DNA of 64,000 nt from Aeromicrobium sp. Root344 (GTDB taxonomy: Bacteria > Actinomycetota > Actinomycetes > Propionibacteriales > Nocardioidaceae). The notes below the pieces were generated by a model. It was not told where the DNA came from. It saw only the letters and a list, made by a program, of their open reading frames with translations, and searched no databases. This document shows positions 53,677-62,184 of this stretch, piece after piece. The position numbers and the translations under genes were made by a program. The stretch lies in assembly GCF_001425755.1 (NCBI RefSeq), contig NZ_LMDH01000001.1, positions 397,222-461,221 of the forward strand, read 5' to 3'. The first letter of the stretch is position 1. Every line of letters starts with the position of its first letter.

Positions 53677-54510
53677 ATGAGCACGCCGAAGTCGCTGGTG
53701 CTGCCTCCCGGGGTGGAGGCGGTCACGATCGAGACGCCGCGCGGCGGGTTCGCGGCGCACGGCGTACGCACGGACGGTGCCGTGGGGCACGTGCTGCTGG
53801 TCCCGGGCTGGACGGGCTCCAAGGAGGACTTCACGCCTCTGCTGCCGTTGCTGGCCGCCGCCGGCTTCGACGCCACGACGTACGACCAGCGCGGCCAGTA
53901 CGAGACACCCGGCGCTCCCGACGACGACTACACGCTGGACGGCTTCGCTGCCGATGCACTCGCGGTCAGGGACGTCGCCTCCGACTCGGCCCGCTCGCAC
54001 CTCCTGGGGCACTCGTTCGGGGGACTCGTCGCGCAGCAGGCCGCCATCGCCGACCCGTCGGCGTGGCACAGCCTGAGCCTGCTCTGCACCGGACCCGGCG
54101 CCCTCGGCGACACCCCCGGCCGTCCCCTCACGGCGCTCGTGCAGGCCATCGGGGCCATGCCGATGGAGCAGCTCCACGCGATGCGCCCCGAGGACCCCAC
54201 CCTCGCCCCGGAGATCTCGGCATTCCTGCTCAAGCGCTTCACCGCCAACTCCGAGGCGTCGCTCAAGGCGATCACGCAGCTCCTGATCGATGCCCCTGAC
54301 GTCGTCGACGAGGTCGTGGCCACCCGGCTCCCCTGCTGGGTCGGCCGTGGCGCCGACGACGACGCGTGGCCGCACGACGTACAGGCGGCGATGGCCACGC
54401 GGCTCGGCACCGACGTCCACGTCATCGAGGGTGCCGCCCACTCCCCCGCCGTCGAGAACCCCCAAGCCCTGCTCGACGCCTGGTTGCCGTTCCTGAAGGA
54501 GAACACCTGA
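53677..54510 (+). CDS. Alpha/beta-fold hydrolase
   Basis: 277 residues with the nucleophile elbow GHSFGG (Ser at about 110), the oxyanion loop LVPGWTGSKEDF (about 38-49) and a late acid/His pair (HVIEGAAHSPAVENP). A 4-base-scale junction links it to the next gene: its TGA and the following ATG overlap (TGATG). The substrate is unknown; it could release an ester or lactone product used by the oxidoreductase pair downstream. Confidence 0.85.
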   Translation: MSTPKSLVLPPGVEAVTIETPRGGFAAHGVRTDGAVGHVLLVPGWTGSKEDFTPLLPLLAAAGFDATTYDQRGQYETPGAPDDDYTLDGFAADALAVRDVASDSARSHLLGHSFGGLVAQQAAIADPSAWHSLSLLCTGPGALGDTPGRPLTALVQAIGAMPMEQLHAMRPEDPTLAPEISAFLLKRFTANSEASLKAITQLLIDAPDVVDEVVATRLPCWVGRGADDDAWPHDVQAAMATRLGTDVHVIEGAAHSPAVENPQALLDAWLPFLKENT

Positions 54511-55124
54511 TGGCCAACTTCACCCGAGGATTCACCGGCGGCGCCCGGCGCGGCGGGGACACCCGGCTGCCACCCGGTCAGTACGACACCGGCGCGACCT
54601 GGCCGGTCCTCACCGCCGAGCTGACCCCGACGATCGACCTCGACACCTGGACCATGACGGTCGACGGGCTCGTCGAGAAGCCGACGACCTGGGACTGGCG
54701 CGGCATCCACGCGCTGCCGGGCTCGTCCTACTTCGGCGACATCCACTGCGTCACGACGTGGACCAAGTTCGACACGACGTTCGCCGGCGTCAGCGTGGAC
54801 GCGCTGCTCGAGATCGCCAGGCCCAAGCCCGAGGCGACGCACGTCATGGCGACCTCGACGACGGGCTACAACACCAACCTGCCGCTCGACGACATCACCG
54901 GCGGCAAGGCGTGGATCGTCTGGGAGTTCGACGGCAAGCCGCTCGCGCCCGAGCACGGCGGTCCGGTGCGCCTGCTCGTGCCGCACCTGTACTTCTGGAA
55001 GTCGGCCAAGTGGATCACCCGCATCGAGCTGATGGACCACGACGAGCAGGGGTTCTGGGAACGCAACGGCTACCACGACCGCGGCGACCCGTGGCTGGAG
55101 CAGCGCTACCAGGGTGATGCATGA
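54510..55124 (+). CDS. Molybdopterin-dependent oxidoreductase (sulfite oxidase/YedY-like)
   Basis: 204 residues with the single-domain sulfite-oxidase-like fold. The molybdenum ligand Cys is in DIHCVTTWTKFD (about residue 80), with WDWRGIHALP before and a dimer-like C-terminus after. There is no signal peptide or membrane span, so it works in the cytosol. It needs molybdopterin from the MoaE/MoeZ pathway. It overlaps the flavoreductase gene by four bases, forming an electron-transfer pair. Confidence 0.9.
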   Translation: MANFTRGFTGGARRGGDTRLPPGQYDTGATWPVLTAELTPTIDLDTWTMTVDGLVEKPTTWDWRGIHALPGSSYFGDIHCVTTWTKFDTTFAGVSVDALLEIARPKPEATHVMATSTTGYNTNLPLDDITGGKAWIVWEFDGKPLAPEHGGPVRLLVPHLYFWKSAKWITRIELMDHDEQGFWERNGYHDRGDPWLEQRYQGDA

Positions 55125-55819
55125 CGGAGGCGATTGCCAGCAGCTGGACGACCGGCATCGTGCGCGAGGTCGAGCGGTTCGGCGAGACGTACGTCCGGCT
55201 GCGGCTCGAGGTCGCCGACCGGCACGACCACGTGCCCGGCCAGCACTACGTCGTACGCCTGCGGGCCCCTGACGGCTACACCGCCCAACGGTCCTACTCA
55301 CTGGCGTCCGACCCGGCCGATCCCTTGATCGAGCTCATGGTCGAGTGCCTGCCGCGCGGCGAGGTCTCGGGATTCCTCCACGACGTCGTCGAGGTCGGCG
55401 ACGAGCTCGAGCTGCGCGGCCCGATCGGGCGCTGGTTCGTGTGGGGCGGAGAGGTTCCGTCGCTGTGCGTCGCCGGCGGATCCGGCGTCGTGCCGTTCAT
55501 CTCGATGCTCCGCTACGCCCGGCGCATGGGCACCGCCTCCCAGCTCACGATCGTCGCCTCGGCGCAGACCCGGGAGCGGCTGCCGTACGTCGAGGAGCTC
55601 GAGGAGTTCGGCGCCTTCATCGCCCTGACCCGCGAGAACCACGGCGACCGCGTGGCCGCCCACATCTACCCCGACGAGCTGGCCGAGCTCTCCAAGGGCA
55701 TCGAGCGGGCGTACGTCTGCGGCTCCGCGGGGTTCGTCAGCTTTGTCGGCCGCAGCCTCGGCGAGGCCGGCGTACCGAGCGACATCGTGCGCGTCGAGCA
55801 GTTCGGCGCGACGGGTTGA
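55121..55819 (+). CDS. FAD/NAD-binding oxidoreductase (ferredoxin-reductase-like)
   Basis: 232 residues of the FNR superfamily. FAD motif R-S-Y-S-L-A-S near residue 56, NAD motif GGSGVVPFISML near 122, and the C-terminal YVCGSAGFV. No 2Fe-2S domain is attached. It probably passes electrons between NAD(P)H and the molybdo-enzyme upstream. Part of the same operon as the hydrolase. Confidence 0.9.
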   Translation: MTEAIASSWTTGIVREVERFGETYVRLRLEVADRHDHVPGQHYVVRLRAPDGYTAQRSYSLASDPADPLIELMVECLPRGEVSGFLHDVVEVGDELELRGPIGRWFVWGGEVPSLCVAGGSGVVPFISMLRYARRMGTASQLTIVASAQTRERLPYVEELEEFGAFIALTRENHGDRVAAHIYPDELAELSKGIERAYVCGSAGFVSFVGRSLGEAGVPSDIVRVEQFGATG

Positions 55820-55828
55820 CGGCGAGGC

Positions 55829-55859
55829 TTGACCTCAACGGTCCTTGAGGTTCTATTGT
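55829..55859 (+). promoter_or_regulatory. SoxR/MerR-type promoter before the FAD oxidase
   Basis: TTGACC (55829-55834) and TATTGT (55854-55859) are separated by 19 bases, the long spacing of MerR-family promoters. The dyad ACCTCAA-N6-TTGAGGT (55832-55851) contains CCTCAA-N6-TTGAGG, the same arms as the SoxR box of E. coli soxS. Confidence 0.75.
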
Positions 55860-55896
55860 CGAGCGATCAAGACGATCTGACACGAAGGACACCTGA

Positions 55897-57177
55897 ATGA
55901 CCATCGAGCTCTTCGCCACCCGCCCCGGCGACCCGGACTACGACGCCGCCAGGACCACGATCTCCGGCATCGCCGAGCCCGCGCTCGTGCTGCGCCCGAC
56001 CACCCCCGAGGAGGTGGCCGCGTCGATCGCGCACGCCCGCGCCGAGCAGCTACCGCTGGCCATCCGCGGCGGCGGCCACAACGCCTTGGGATACGGCAAC
56101 ATCGACGACGGCGTCGTCATCGACCTCTCCCGCCTCGACCATGTCGAGGTGCTCGGCGAGGGCCGCGTGCGCATCGGTGCCGGCGCGACCTGGGGAGCCG
56201 CCGCCGCAGCACTCGCGGACCACGGTCTGGCGATCACCGCCGGCGACACGCTCTCGGTGGGCGTCGGCGGGCTGACCCAGTCCGGTGGCATCGGCTGGAT
56301 GGTGCGCAAGCATGGCATGACGATCGACAGCCTGCTCGCCGCGGACGTCGTCACCGCTGCCGGTCAGATCGTGCGCGCATCCGCCACCGAGAACCCGGAC
56401 CTGTTCTGGGCGCTGCGCGGCGGCGCCGGCAACTTCGGTGTCGTCACGTCCCTCGAGTTCCAGGCGCAGCAGGTCTCGACGGTCCAGTTCGGGACGATCA
56501 GCTTCGCGCTCGACGACGTGCCCGCGTTGGTGGCCGGATGGGCCGCAGCGATGCGCACCGCGCCGGACGAGCTGAGCACGACGCTCGCGCTGATGCCTGC
56601 CCTCGGGGACTTCCCGCCGGGCGCGACGCTGTTCGTCTGCCTCGCCTCTGACGACACCTCGGTCCTCGAGCCGTTCCGGTCCCTCGGCACGGTGGTCGCT
56701 GAGGACGTCACCGAGCGGGCGTACGCGTCGGTGCTCGAGGAGGCGCCACACCCGCCCCCGGGCATCCGTCCGGTGATCGGCAACACGCTCGTGACGGCGG
56801 TCGACGAGCCACTCGTGGAGGCCATCGCCCGGGCGTACGCGCTGGGCGGCCGCGTGGTGTTCCTGCGCGGTCTCGGTGGGGCGTTCGGCCGCGTGGACCC
56901 TGCGGCCACCGCCTTCCCACACCGGGCAGCGGAGGCACTGGTCGTCTCGGCGGCGTTCCTGCCTGCTGACGCGGAGGACCAGCGCGACGAGGCGCGATCG
57001 GTCTGGCGCACGATCGGCGAGCAGGGCATCGGGTCCTACTCGGGGTTCCTGGGCTCCGACACCGCGGACGACGTCGCCGCCCTCTGGCCGGCGGCGACTC
57101 TCGAGCGGCTGCGTGAGGCCAAGCGGGCCTGGGATCCCGACAACGTCTTCCGGCGCAACTTCAACGTCGCGCCCTGA
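55897..57177 (+). CDS. FAD-dependent oxidase of the berberine-bridge (PCMH) type
   Basis: 426 residues. FAD-binding PCMH domain with GGGHNALGYG (about 57-66), where the His is the usual covalent flavin anchor, GVGGLTQSGGIGWMVRKHG and, at the end, the BBE motif WDPDNVFRRNFNV. It oxidises a small organic substrate and makes peroxide. The ATG follows AAGGACA. The SoxR-type promoter points to induction by redox-active compounds. The natural substrate is unknown. Confidence 0.88.
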   Translation: MTIELFATRPGDPDYDAARTTISGIAEPALVLRPTTPEEVAASIAHARAEQLPLAIRGGGHNALGYGNIDDGVVIDLSRLDHVEVLGEGRVRIGAGATWGAAAAALADHGLAITAGDTLSVGVGGLTQSGGIGWMVRKHGMTIDSLLAADVVTAAGQIVRASATENPDLFWALRGGAGNFGVVTSLEFQAQQVSTVQFGTISFALDDVPALVAGWAAAMRTAPDELSTTLALMPALGDFPPGATLFVCLASDDTSVLEPFRSLGTVVAEDVTERAYASVLEEAPHPPPGIRPVIGNTLVTAVDEPLVEAIARAYALGGRVVFLRGLGGAFGRVDPAATAFPHRAAEALVVSAAFLPADAEDQRDEARSVWRTIGEQGIGSYSGFLGSDTADDVAALWPAATLERLREAKRAWDPDNVFRRNFNVAP

Positions 57178-57181
57178 CGCG

Positions 57182-58006
57182 TCAGAGGCCGAGGAGGCGC
57201 CGGTACTGCTCGGGCTCTGTCGTGTTGCCGCCGAGCGGGAAGTCGATCTTGCCGGTGCCGTGATAGTCGCTGGAGCCCGTACGCACGAGGCCGAGGTCGC
57301 GGGCGATCTGCCGCAGCGCTGCGCGGTCCTCGGCGCCGTGGTCGTTGTGGTCGACCTCGAGCCCGTCGAGTCCCTGCTCCTTGAGCGTGCCGATCCGGTC
57401 GCGGGTCAGCACGCGGTGGCTGCCGCGTGACCACGGATGCGCCAGCACGGCCTTGCCGCCGGCGGCCTTGACCAGGCCGATCGCGGTGGTCAGGTCGGCG
57501 GCGTAGCGATCGACGTACGCCGGCCGGCCGGGCTTGAGGTAGCGGTCGAACGCCTCGGTGCGGTCCTTGACGACGCCGAGGTCGATCAGGGCGTCCGCCA
57601 CGTGCGGGCGTCCCGTCGCGGCGGCGTTGGTCGACCTCACGCGTACGTCGTGCGCGGTGATGTCGATGCCGAGGCCCCGCAGCCGCTCGAGCGTCGCCGG
57701 GAGCCGGGAGTTGCGCCCGTCGATGACCTTGCGGAGCTCGTGCAGGAGTGGCTTGTCCTTGGGGTCGAACTCGTAGCCCAGGAGGTGCACGCTCTTGCCC
57801 TCGAGCTTGGTCGAGATCTCGATGCCGTGCACCAGCGTGATGCCGACCCGCTTGGCGGCCTTGTCGGCCTCCTTCCAGCCCTCGGTCGAGTCGTGATCCG
57901 TGATCGCGATGACTTCTAGCCCGGCCGCCTTGGCGTTCTCGATCAGCTCGGTGGGAGTGTCGGTGCCGTCGGACCGGTCGCTGTGGGTGTGCAGGTCGAT
58001 CTTCAC
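57182..58006 (-). CDS. PHP-domain metal-dependent phosphoesterase
   Basis: 274 residues with the PHP metal site: H5-T-H7-S-D-R-S-D at the start, VIAITDHDSTEGW near 34, AHPWSRG near 190 and SDYHGTGK near 245. Related to 5'-3' exoribonuclease/RNase AM and YciV. It acts on nucleic acids or nucleotides; the exact substrate is not certain. Confidence 0.9.
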   Translation of the reverse strand: MKIDLHTHSDRSDGTDTPTELIENAKAAGLEVIAITDHDSTEGWKEADKAAKRVGITLVHGIEISTKLEGKSVHLLGYEFDPKDKPLLHELRKVIDGRNSRLPATLERLRGLGIDITAHDVRVRSTNAAATGRPHVADALIDLGVVKDRTEAFDRYLKPGRPAYVDRYAADLTTAIGLVKAAGGKAVLAHPWSRGSHRVLTRDRIGTLKEQGLDGLEVDHNDHGAEDRAALRQIARDLGLVRTGSSDYHGTGKIDFPLGGNTTEPEQYRRLLGL

Positions 58007-58015
58007 GTGGTCAGG

Positions 58016-58747
58016 CTATCGAGGCCCCGACCCGTCAGCCGAGCCGCTCGATGTAGTCCGTCGCGAGCCGACGCGCGAGGCGCTCAGCGGCGCCGGGCCC
58101 CCGCGCCTCCGCGTCCACCGCGGCATACGCGGTGAGGACGACGCGATGGTCGCCACCATCAGGAACGACACGTCGTACGTGGTGTCGTTGACCTCGACGG
58201 CCTTGCTCCTGTTGTCCCTCCACCCGGAGAACTTCTGCGTCCTCGACGCGACGAACCCGTGCCAGCGGCTCATCGCGACGTCGGCCACGGTTCCGGTGCC
58301 CTTCTCGCCGGGCTGGTAGGAGCTCGAGCCGATGGGCTTGAGCTTGATGTCGAAAGCGCCGTCGTACTTCTCCGTCGATCGACGGGCGTTGGCGACGAAC
58401 GCCTTCGCCGCCGCGTCATCCTTCACGAGCTTCGCGGTCACGGATGACTGATCCACGAGGAACGCCACCTTGGCCCGGCGCTCGGCCTCCTCAGGCTTCC
58501 CGGCCGGGCGGAGCTCGTACTCCACGGAGACCTCGCCCTTGCGGCACCACGTCTCCCCGGGGCAGGTGCTCTTCTTCCTCGCTGCCGACGGCACCTGTCC
58601 CTTGGCCGGCAACGCGGCCTCGAGGTCAGCCAGGCTGTGCGCCTGCGGTGACGGAGTCGCCTTCTCGGGTGCGGACCCGGCAGATCCGCTTGAGCCGCAC
58701 GCGGACAGCAGCACGGCGCTCAGGACGAGCAGGGCGAGACGACGCAT
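58016..58747 (-). CDS. Putative lipoprotein with a likely frameshift near its C-terminus
   Basis: A 243-residue frame with an N-terminal lipobox LLSACGSSG (Cys about 17), a Ser/Pro-rich linker and a globular region. From about position 58150 the frame changes to a basic, low-complexity sequence (RWTRRRGGPAPLSASRVGSR). The other minus-strand frame at that point reads VVLTAYAAVDAEARGPGAAE and ends with YIERLG at 58035, a normal domain end. One extra G in the GGTGGCG run at 58151-58157 would join them. Either a recent mutation or a sequencing error. Confidence 0.75.
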   Translation of the reverse strand: MRRLALLVLSAVLLSACGSSGSAGSAPEKATPSPQAHSLADLEAALPAKGQVPSAARKKSTCPGETWCRKGEVSVEYELRPAGKPEEAERRAKVAFLVDQSSVTAKLVKDDAAAKAFVANARRSTEKYDGAFDIKLKPIGSSSYQPGEKGTGTVADVAMSRWHGFVASRTQKFSGWRDNRSKAVEVNDTTYDVSFLMVATIASSSPRMPRWTRRRGGPAPLSASRVGSRRTTSSGSADGSGPR

Positions 58748-58794
58748 GGTGGTACCAATCCCCCGACGGCAGTGAGGTCCAGCATGTCAGACCG

Positions 58795-59391
58795 TCAAGG
58801 CAGGCAGTTCCACTGTCGTACGACCTGGGTGCCGCGGTCGACGCCGAGCACGGAGATCGTCGCGGTGTCGAGCGCGAACAGACGCCCCTCCGAGACGTCG
58901 AGCCCCAGCCAGCGGGCAGCCAGAACTCGCAAGGAGTGGCCGTGGGCGAAGACGAGGGTCTTGCCGTCCGCCGCCCGCGCGCGGGCCACGACCCGGTCAA
59001 GCCGCTCAGCCACCTGCGCGGCCGTCTCACCGCCGGGCGACGGGTGCGTCCAGACGCTCCAGCCGGGCACGGTCTCGCGGATCTCGGGAGTCGTCAGGCC
59101 TTCGTAGTCGCCGTAGGCCCACTCGGCGAGATCCTCGTCGATCTCGGGGGTCGCGAAGCCGGCCAGCTCGGCGGTGTGGATCGCGCGGCGGCGCGGGCTC
59201 GACATGACGTGCACGAACTCGACGCCGGACAGGGGACCCAGGAGCGTACGGGCGGCGGCTTCACCGTTCTCGGTCAGTGGCAGGTCGGTCGTCGACGTGT
59301 GCTGGCCGCTGCGGCTCCACTCCGTCTCGCCGTGGCGCACCAGCCAGAGCTGGTCCTCGACCTCGTCAGCGTGGGACAAGGGCCCAGACAT
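58795..59391 (-). CDS. Histidine phosphatase family protein
   Basis: 198 residues from the ATG at 59391, with R-H-G at 19-21 (LVRHGETEWS) and the second His in LVFAHGHSLRVLA. A phosphoglycerate-mutase-like phosphatase; the phosphate donor is unknown. It overlaps the end of the MaoC gene by 26 bases, so the two are probably co-transcribed. Confidence 0.85.
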   Translation of the reverse strand: MSGPLSHADEVEDQLWLVRHGETEWSRSGQHTSTTDLPLTENGEAAARTLLGPLSGVEFVHVMSSPRRRAIHTAELAGFATPEIDEDLAEWAYGDYEGLTTPEIRETVPGWSVWTHPSPGGETAAQVAERLDRVVARARAADGKTLVFAHGHSLRVLAARWLGLDVSEGRLFALDTATISVLGVDRGTQVVRQWNCLP

Positions 59392-60403
59392 CCAGGTCGA
59401 GCAGCACCCCGGGCGCGTACTTTCCATCCTCGCCACGCAGGGTCATGGACTCGTCACGGCCCTTGGTGGCCACGAGGCGCAGGCGCAGCGCACCGACGCC
59501 CGGCGCCGGCGTCTCGGCCTTGTCCAGCACCTCGGACCACGCATAGACGGTGTCGCCGGCGAACGCAGGTGCCACGTGGGCGCCGGCGTTGATCGCGGCG
59601 ATCAGCTGGGCATTGGCGAGGCCGTTGAATGACAGCGCCCGGGCCAACGAGATGACGTGGCCGCCATAGACCAGGCGGCTGCCGTCGGGTCGCGCCTCGG
59701 TGTTGAAGTGCACCTTGGCGGTGTTCTGCCACAGCCGGGTGGCCAGCATGTGCTCCGGGTCCGTCAGGGTCACGCCGTCGACGTGGTCGATCTTCTCGCC
59801 GGTCTCGTAGTCGTCGAAGCGGTGCGGCTCCCCCGCCGCCTCGAAGTCGTACGCCGTGAAGTCGAGCCCGGCAGGCACGATCAGGTCGCCTGCGGCCACG
59901 GCCGGCGCGAGGTCGGGCACGACGGTCTCGGGTGCGGGCGCCTCAAGGTCGCGCTTGTGCACCATGACCCAGCGCGCCCAGTCGAGCACGACCTCGCCGC
60001 GCTGGTTGGTCGCGGTCGAACGTACGTAGACCACACCGCTCTTGCCGTTGGAGTTCTGCTTGAGGCCGATGACCTCCGACTGCGTCGCGAGCGTGTCGCC
60101 CGGCACGACCGGACGATGGAAGCGGCATTCCGCATATCCGAGGTTGGCCACCGCGTTGAGCGAGACATCAGGGACGGTCTTGCCGAACGCGATGTGGAAC
60201 GCGACGAGGTCCTCGACCGGCGCCGGGCTCAGGCCGACCGAGGCGGCGAACTCCGCCGACGACGGCACGGCGAAGCGGGTCGGGTAGAGCGCCCCGTAGG
60301 CTGCGCGATCTCCCTCGGTGACGCTGCGCGGCGTCGCGTGGCGGAGGACCTGGCCGACCTCGAAGTCCTCGAAGAAGTTGCCGGGATTGGTCTTCGTCGT
60401 CAT
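59366..60403 (-). CDS. MaoC-family dehydratase (double hotdog)
   Basis: 345 residues with two hotdog halves. The first has FEDFEVGQVLRHATPRSV and the second HVISLARALSFNGLANAQL and DTVYAWSEV. Probably an enoyl-CoA hydratase/mesaconyl-CoA-like hydratase acting in acyl-CoA metabolism, fitting the acyl-CoA dehydrogenase gene upstream. Its start overlaps the stop of the stress-protein gene by four bases. Confidence 0.88.
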   Translation of the reverse strand: MTTKTNPGNFFEDFEVGQVLRHATPRSVTEGDRAAYGALYPTRFAVPSSAEFAASVGLSPAPVEDLVAFHIAFGKTVPDVSLNAVANLGYAECRFHRPVVPGDTLATQSEVIGLKQNSNGKSGVVYVRSTATNQRGEVVLDWARWVMVHKRDLEAPAPETVVPDLAPAVAAGDLIVPAGLDFTAYDFEAAGEPHRFDDYETGEKIDHVDGVTLTDPEHMLATRLWQNTAKVHFNTEARPDGSRLVYGGHVISLARALSFNGLANAQLIAAINAGAHVAPAFAGDTVYAWSEVLDKAETPAPGVGALRLRLVATKGRDESMTLRGEDGKYAPGVLLDLDVWALVPR

Positions 60404-60879
60404 ACGGCGAACGGGTCGCGGCCGGGCAGCTTGGCCAGGAGCTCCTGGCCCTGGGCGAGGAACTTGTGCTCGACCAGCACCTCGTACTTGGTCGCCACGA
60501 CCTTCTGCACCGAGCTGAAGTCACGCTGGCCGCGGGTGGCACCGTAGCCGAGCGCGGCGAACACCACGCTGAACACCACGCCGATCGCGGCGCACCCCAG
60601 CACCGTGGCGAAGAAGCTGCTGCCCTCGGAGAACGCCGAGACGACGATCCCCACGAACAGGCCGAGCCACAGACCCGAGCCGGCGCCGGCCATCAGCACA
60701 CGGCTCCACGTCAGTCGGCCGGTCACGCGCTCGACCTGCTTGAGCTCGGTGCCGACGATCAGGACGTTCTGGACCGGGAACTCGTTGTCCGAGAGGTAGT
60801 CGACGGCCTTCTGCGCATCGGCGTACTTGTCGAACACCCCGAGCGACTGCGGGTACTCGAGCGAGAAGATCTCTGCCAT
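60400..60879 (-). CDS. General stress protein (DUF1269/GsiB-like N-terminal domain, membrane)
   Basis: 159 residues. The N-terminal general-stress-protein-17M-like part is LGVFDKYADAQKAVDYLSDN and VLIVGTELKQVERVTG. Two hydrophobic segments follow (AGSGLWLGLFVGIVVSAF and VLGCAAIGVVFSVVFAALGYG) and a short polar tail. Located between MaoC and acyl-CoA dehydrogenase genes in one operon, which is a common actinobacterial context. Confidence 0.85.
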   Translation of the reverse strand: MAEIFSLEYPQSLGVFDKYADAQKAVDYLSDNEFPVQNVLIVGTELKQVERVTGRLTWSRVLMAGAGSGLWLGLFVGIVVSAFSEGSSFFATVLGCAAIGVVFSVVFAALGYGATRGQRDFSSVQKVVATKYEVLVEHKFLAQGQELLAKLPGRDPFAV

Positions 60880-60888
60880 GGCTTGCTC

Positions 60889-62136
60889 CTAGAGCTTGTA
60901 GTCCTTGAGAAGGCTGCGGCCGATGATCATCTTCTGGATGTCGGAGGTGCCTTCGCCGATGAGCATGAATGCGGCCTCGCGGTAGAGGCGCTCGATCTCG
61001 TACTCCTTGGAGTAACCGTAGCCGCCGTGGATGCGGAACGAGTCCTGCACCACCTCGTTGCAGTACTCGGCGGCGAGCATCTTGGCCATGCCGGCCTCGA
61101 CGTCGTTGCGCTCACCCGAATCCTTGCCCCGGGCGGCGCGCACGACCATCGCGTGGGCGGCTTCGACCTTGGTCGCCATCTCGGCCAGCCGGAACAAGAT
61201 CGCCTGGTGCTGGGCGATGGGCTTGCCGAACGTCTCGCGCTGCTGGGCGTACGCGATGCCGAGCTCGAACGCCCGGTTGGCGATGCCCACAGCACGGGCG
61301 CCGACGTTGACGCGGCCGACCTCGACGCCGTCCATCATCTGGTAGAAACCCTGGCCGGGCTTGCCGCCGAGGACCTGGTCGGCAGAGATCTTGTGCTTCT
61401 CCAGGATCATCTCGGTCGTGTCGATGCCCTTGTAGCCCATCTTCTCGATCTTGCCCGGGATCGTCACACCCTGAGCCGTCTCGCCGAAGCCGGGCTCCTT
61501 CTCGACCAGGAACGTCGTCATGTTCTTGTAGACGCTGTCGTCGCCCTCGTCGGTCTTGCACAGCACCGCGACGAGGTTCGAGCTGCCGCCGTTGGTCAGC
61601 CACATCTTCTGACCGGTGATCTCGTAGCCGTCGTCAGTCTTGGTCGCCTTGGTCTTGATCGCCGCGACGTCGGAGCCGAGCGCCGGCTCGGACATGGAGA
61701 ACGCGCCACGGACCTCGCCGGTGGCCATCTTGGGCAGGTACTTCTGCTTCTGCTCGTCCGTGCCGTGCTGGCGGATCAGGTAGGCCAGGATGAAGTGCGT
61801 GTTGATGACGCCCGACACGGACATCCAGCCGCGGGCGATCTCCTCGACCACCAGCGCGTACGTCAGCAGCGACTCGCCGAGTCCGCCGTACTCCTCGGGG
61901 ATCATGATCCCGAAGATCCCCAGCTCCTTGAGGCCCTCGACGATGTCGGTCGGGTACTCGTCCTTGTGCTCCAGCTCCGTCGCGACAGGCAGGATCTCCT
62001 TCTCGACGAACTGACGAACCGTCTTCAGGATCTCTTCCTGGATCTCGGTCAGGCCTTCGGTGCGGACAAGACGACCCATCGCGGGGCTCCTCAAAATGTT
62101 GCCGACGTTGACCTGCTGACTGTACCGACGGGCCAT
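60889..62136 (-). CDS. Acyl-CoA dehydrogenase
   Basis: 415 residues with FAD and substrate motifs AFSMSEPALGSDVAAI, KMWLTNGGSS, HAMVVRAARG, QDSFRIHGGYGYSKEYEIER and a GTSDIQKMIIGRSLL end. Catalyses the first step of acyl-CoA oxidation; the chain length is not clear. A strong start MARRYSQQVNV. First gene of the MaoC/stress-protein operon. Confidence 0.92.
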   Translation of the reverse strand: MARRYSQQVNVGNILRSPAMGRLVRTEGLTEIQEEILKTVRQFVEKEILPVATELEHKDEYPTDIVEGLKELGIFGIMIPEEYGGLGESLLTYALVVEEIARGWMSVSGVINTHFILAYLIRQHGTDEQKQKYLPKMATGEVRGAFSMSEPALGSDVAAIKTKATKTDDGYEITGQKMWLTNGGSSNLVAVLCKTDEGDDSVYKNMTTFLVEKEPGFGETAQGVTIPGKIEKMGYKGIDTTEMILEKHKISADQVLGGKPGQGFYQMMDGVEVGRVNVGARAVGIANRAFELGIAYAQQRETFGKPIAQHQAILFRLAEMATKVEAAHAMVVRAARGKDSGERNDVEAGMAKMLAAEYCNEVVQDSFRIHGGYGYSKEYEIERLYREAAFMLIGEGTSDIQKMIIGRSLLKDYKL

Positions 62137-62184
62137 TCGTCTGTCGTCCGGAGCGAAGGGTGACGTTGGTTACCTCCCGTTAAC

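Noticed and set aside
51416..53680. A 754-codon plus-strand frame crossing the pump, ParA and SDR genes
   Set aside because: It spans three genes with clear families in other frames and has arginine/serine-rich shadow composition.
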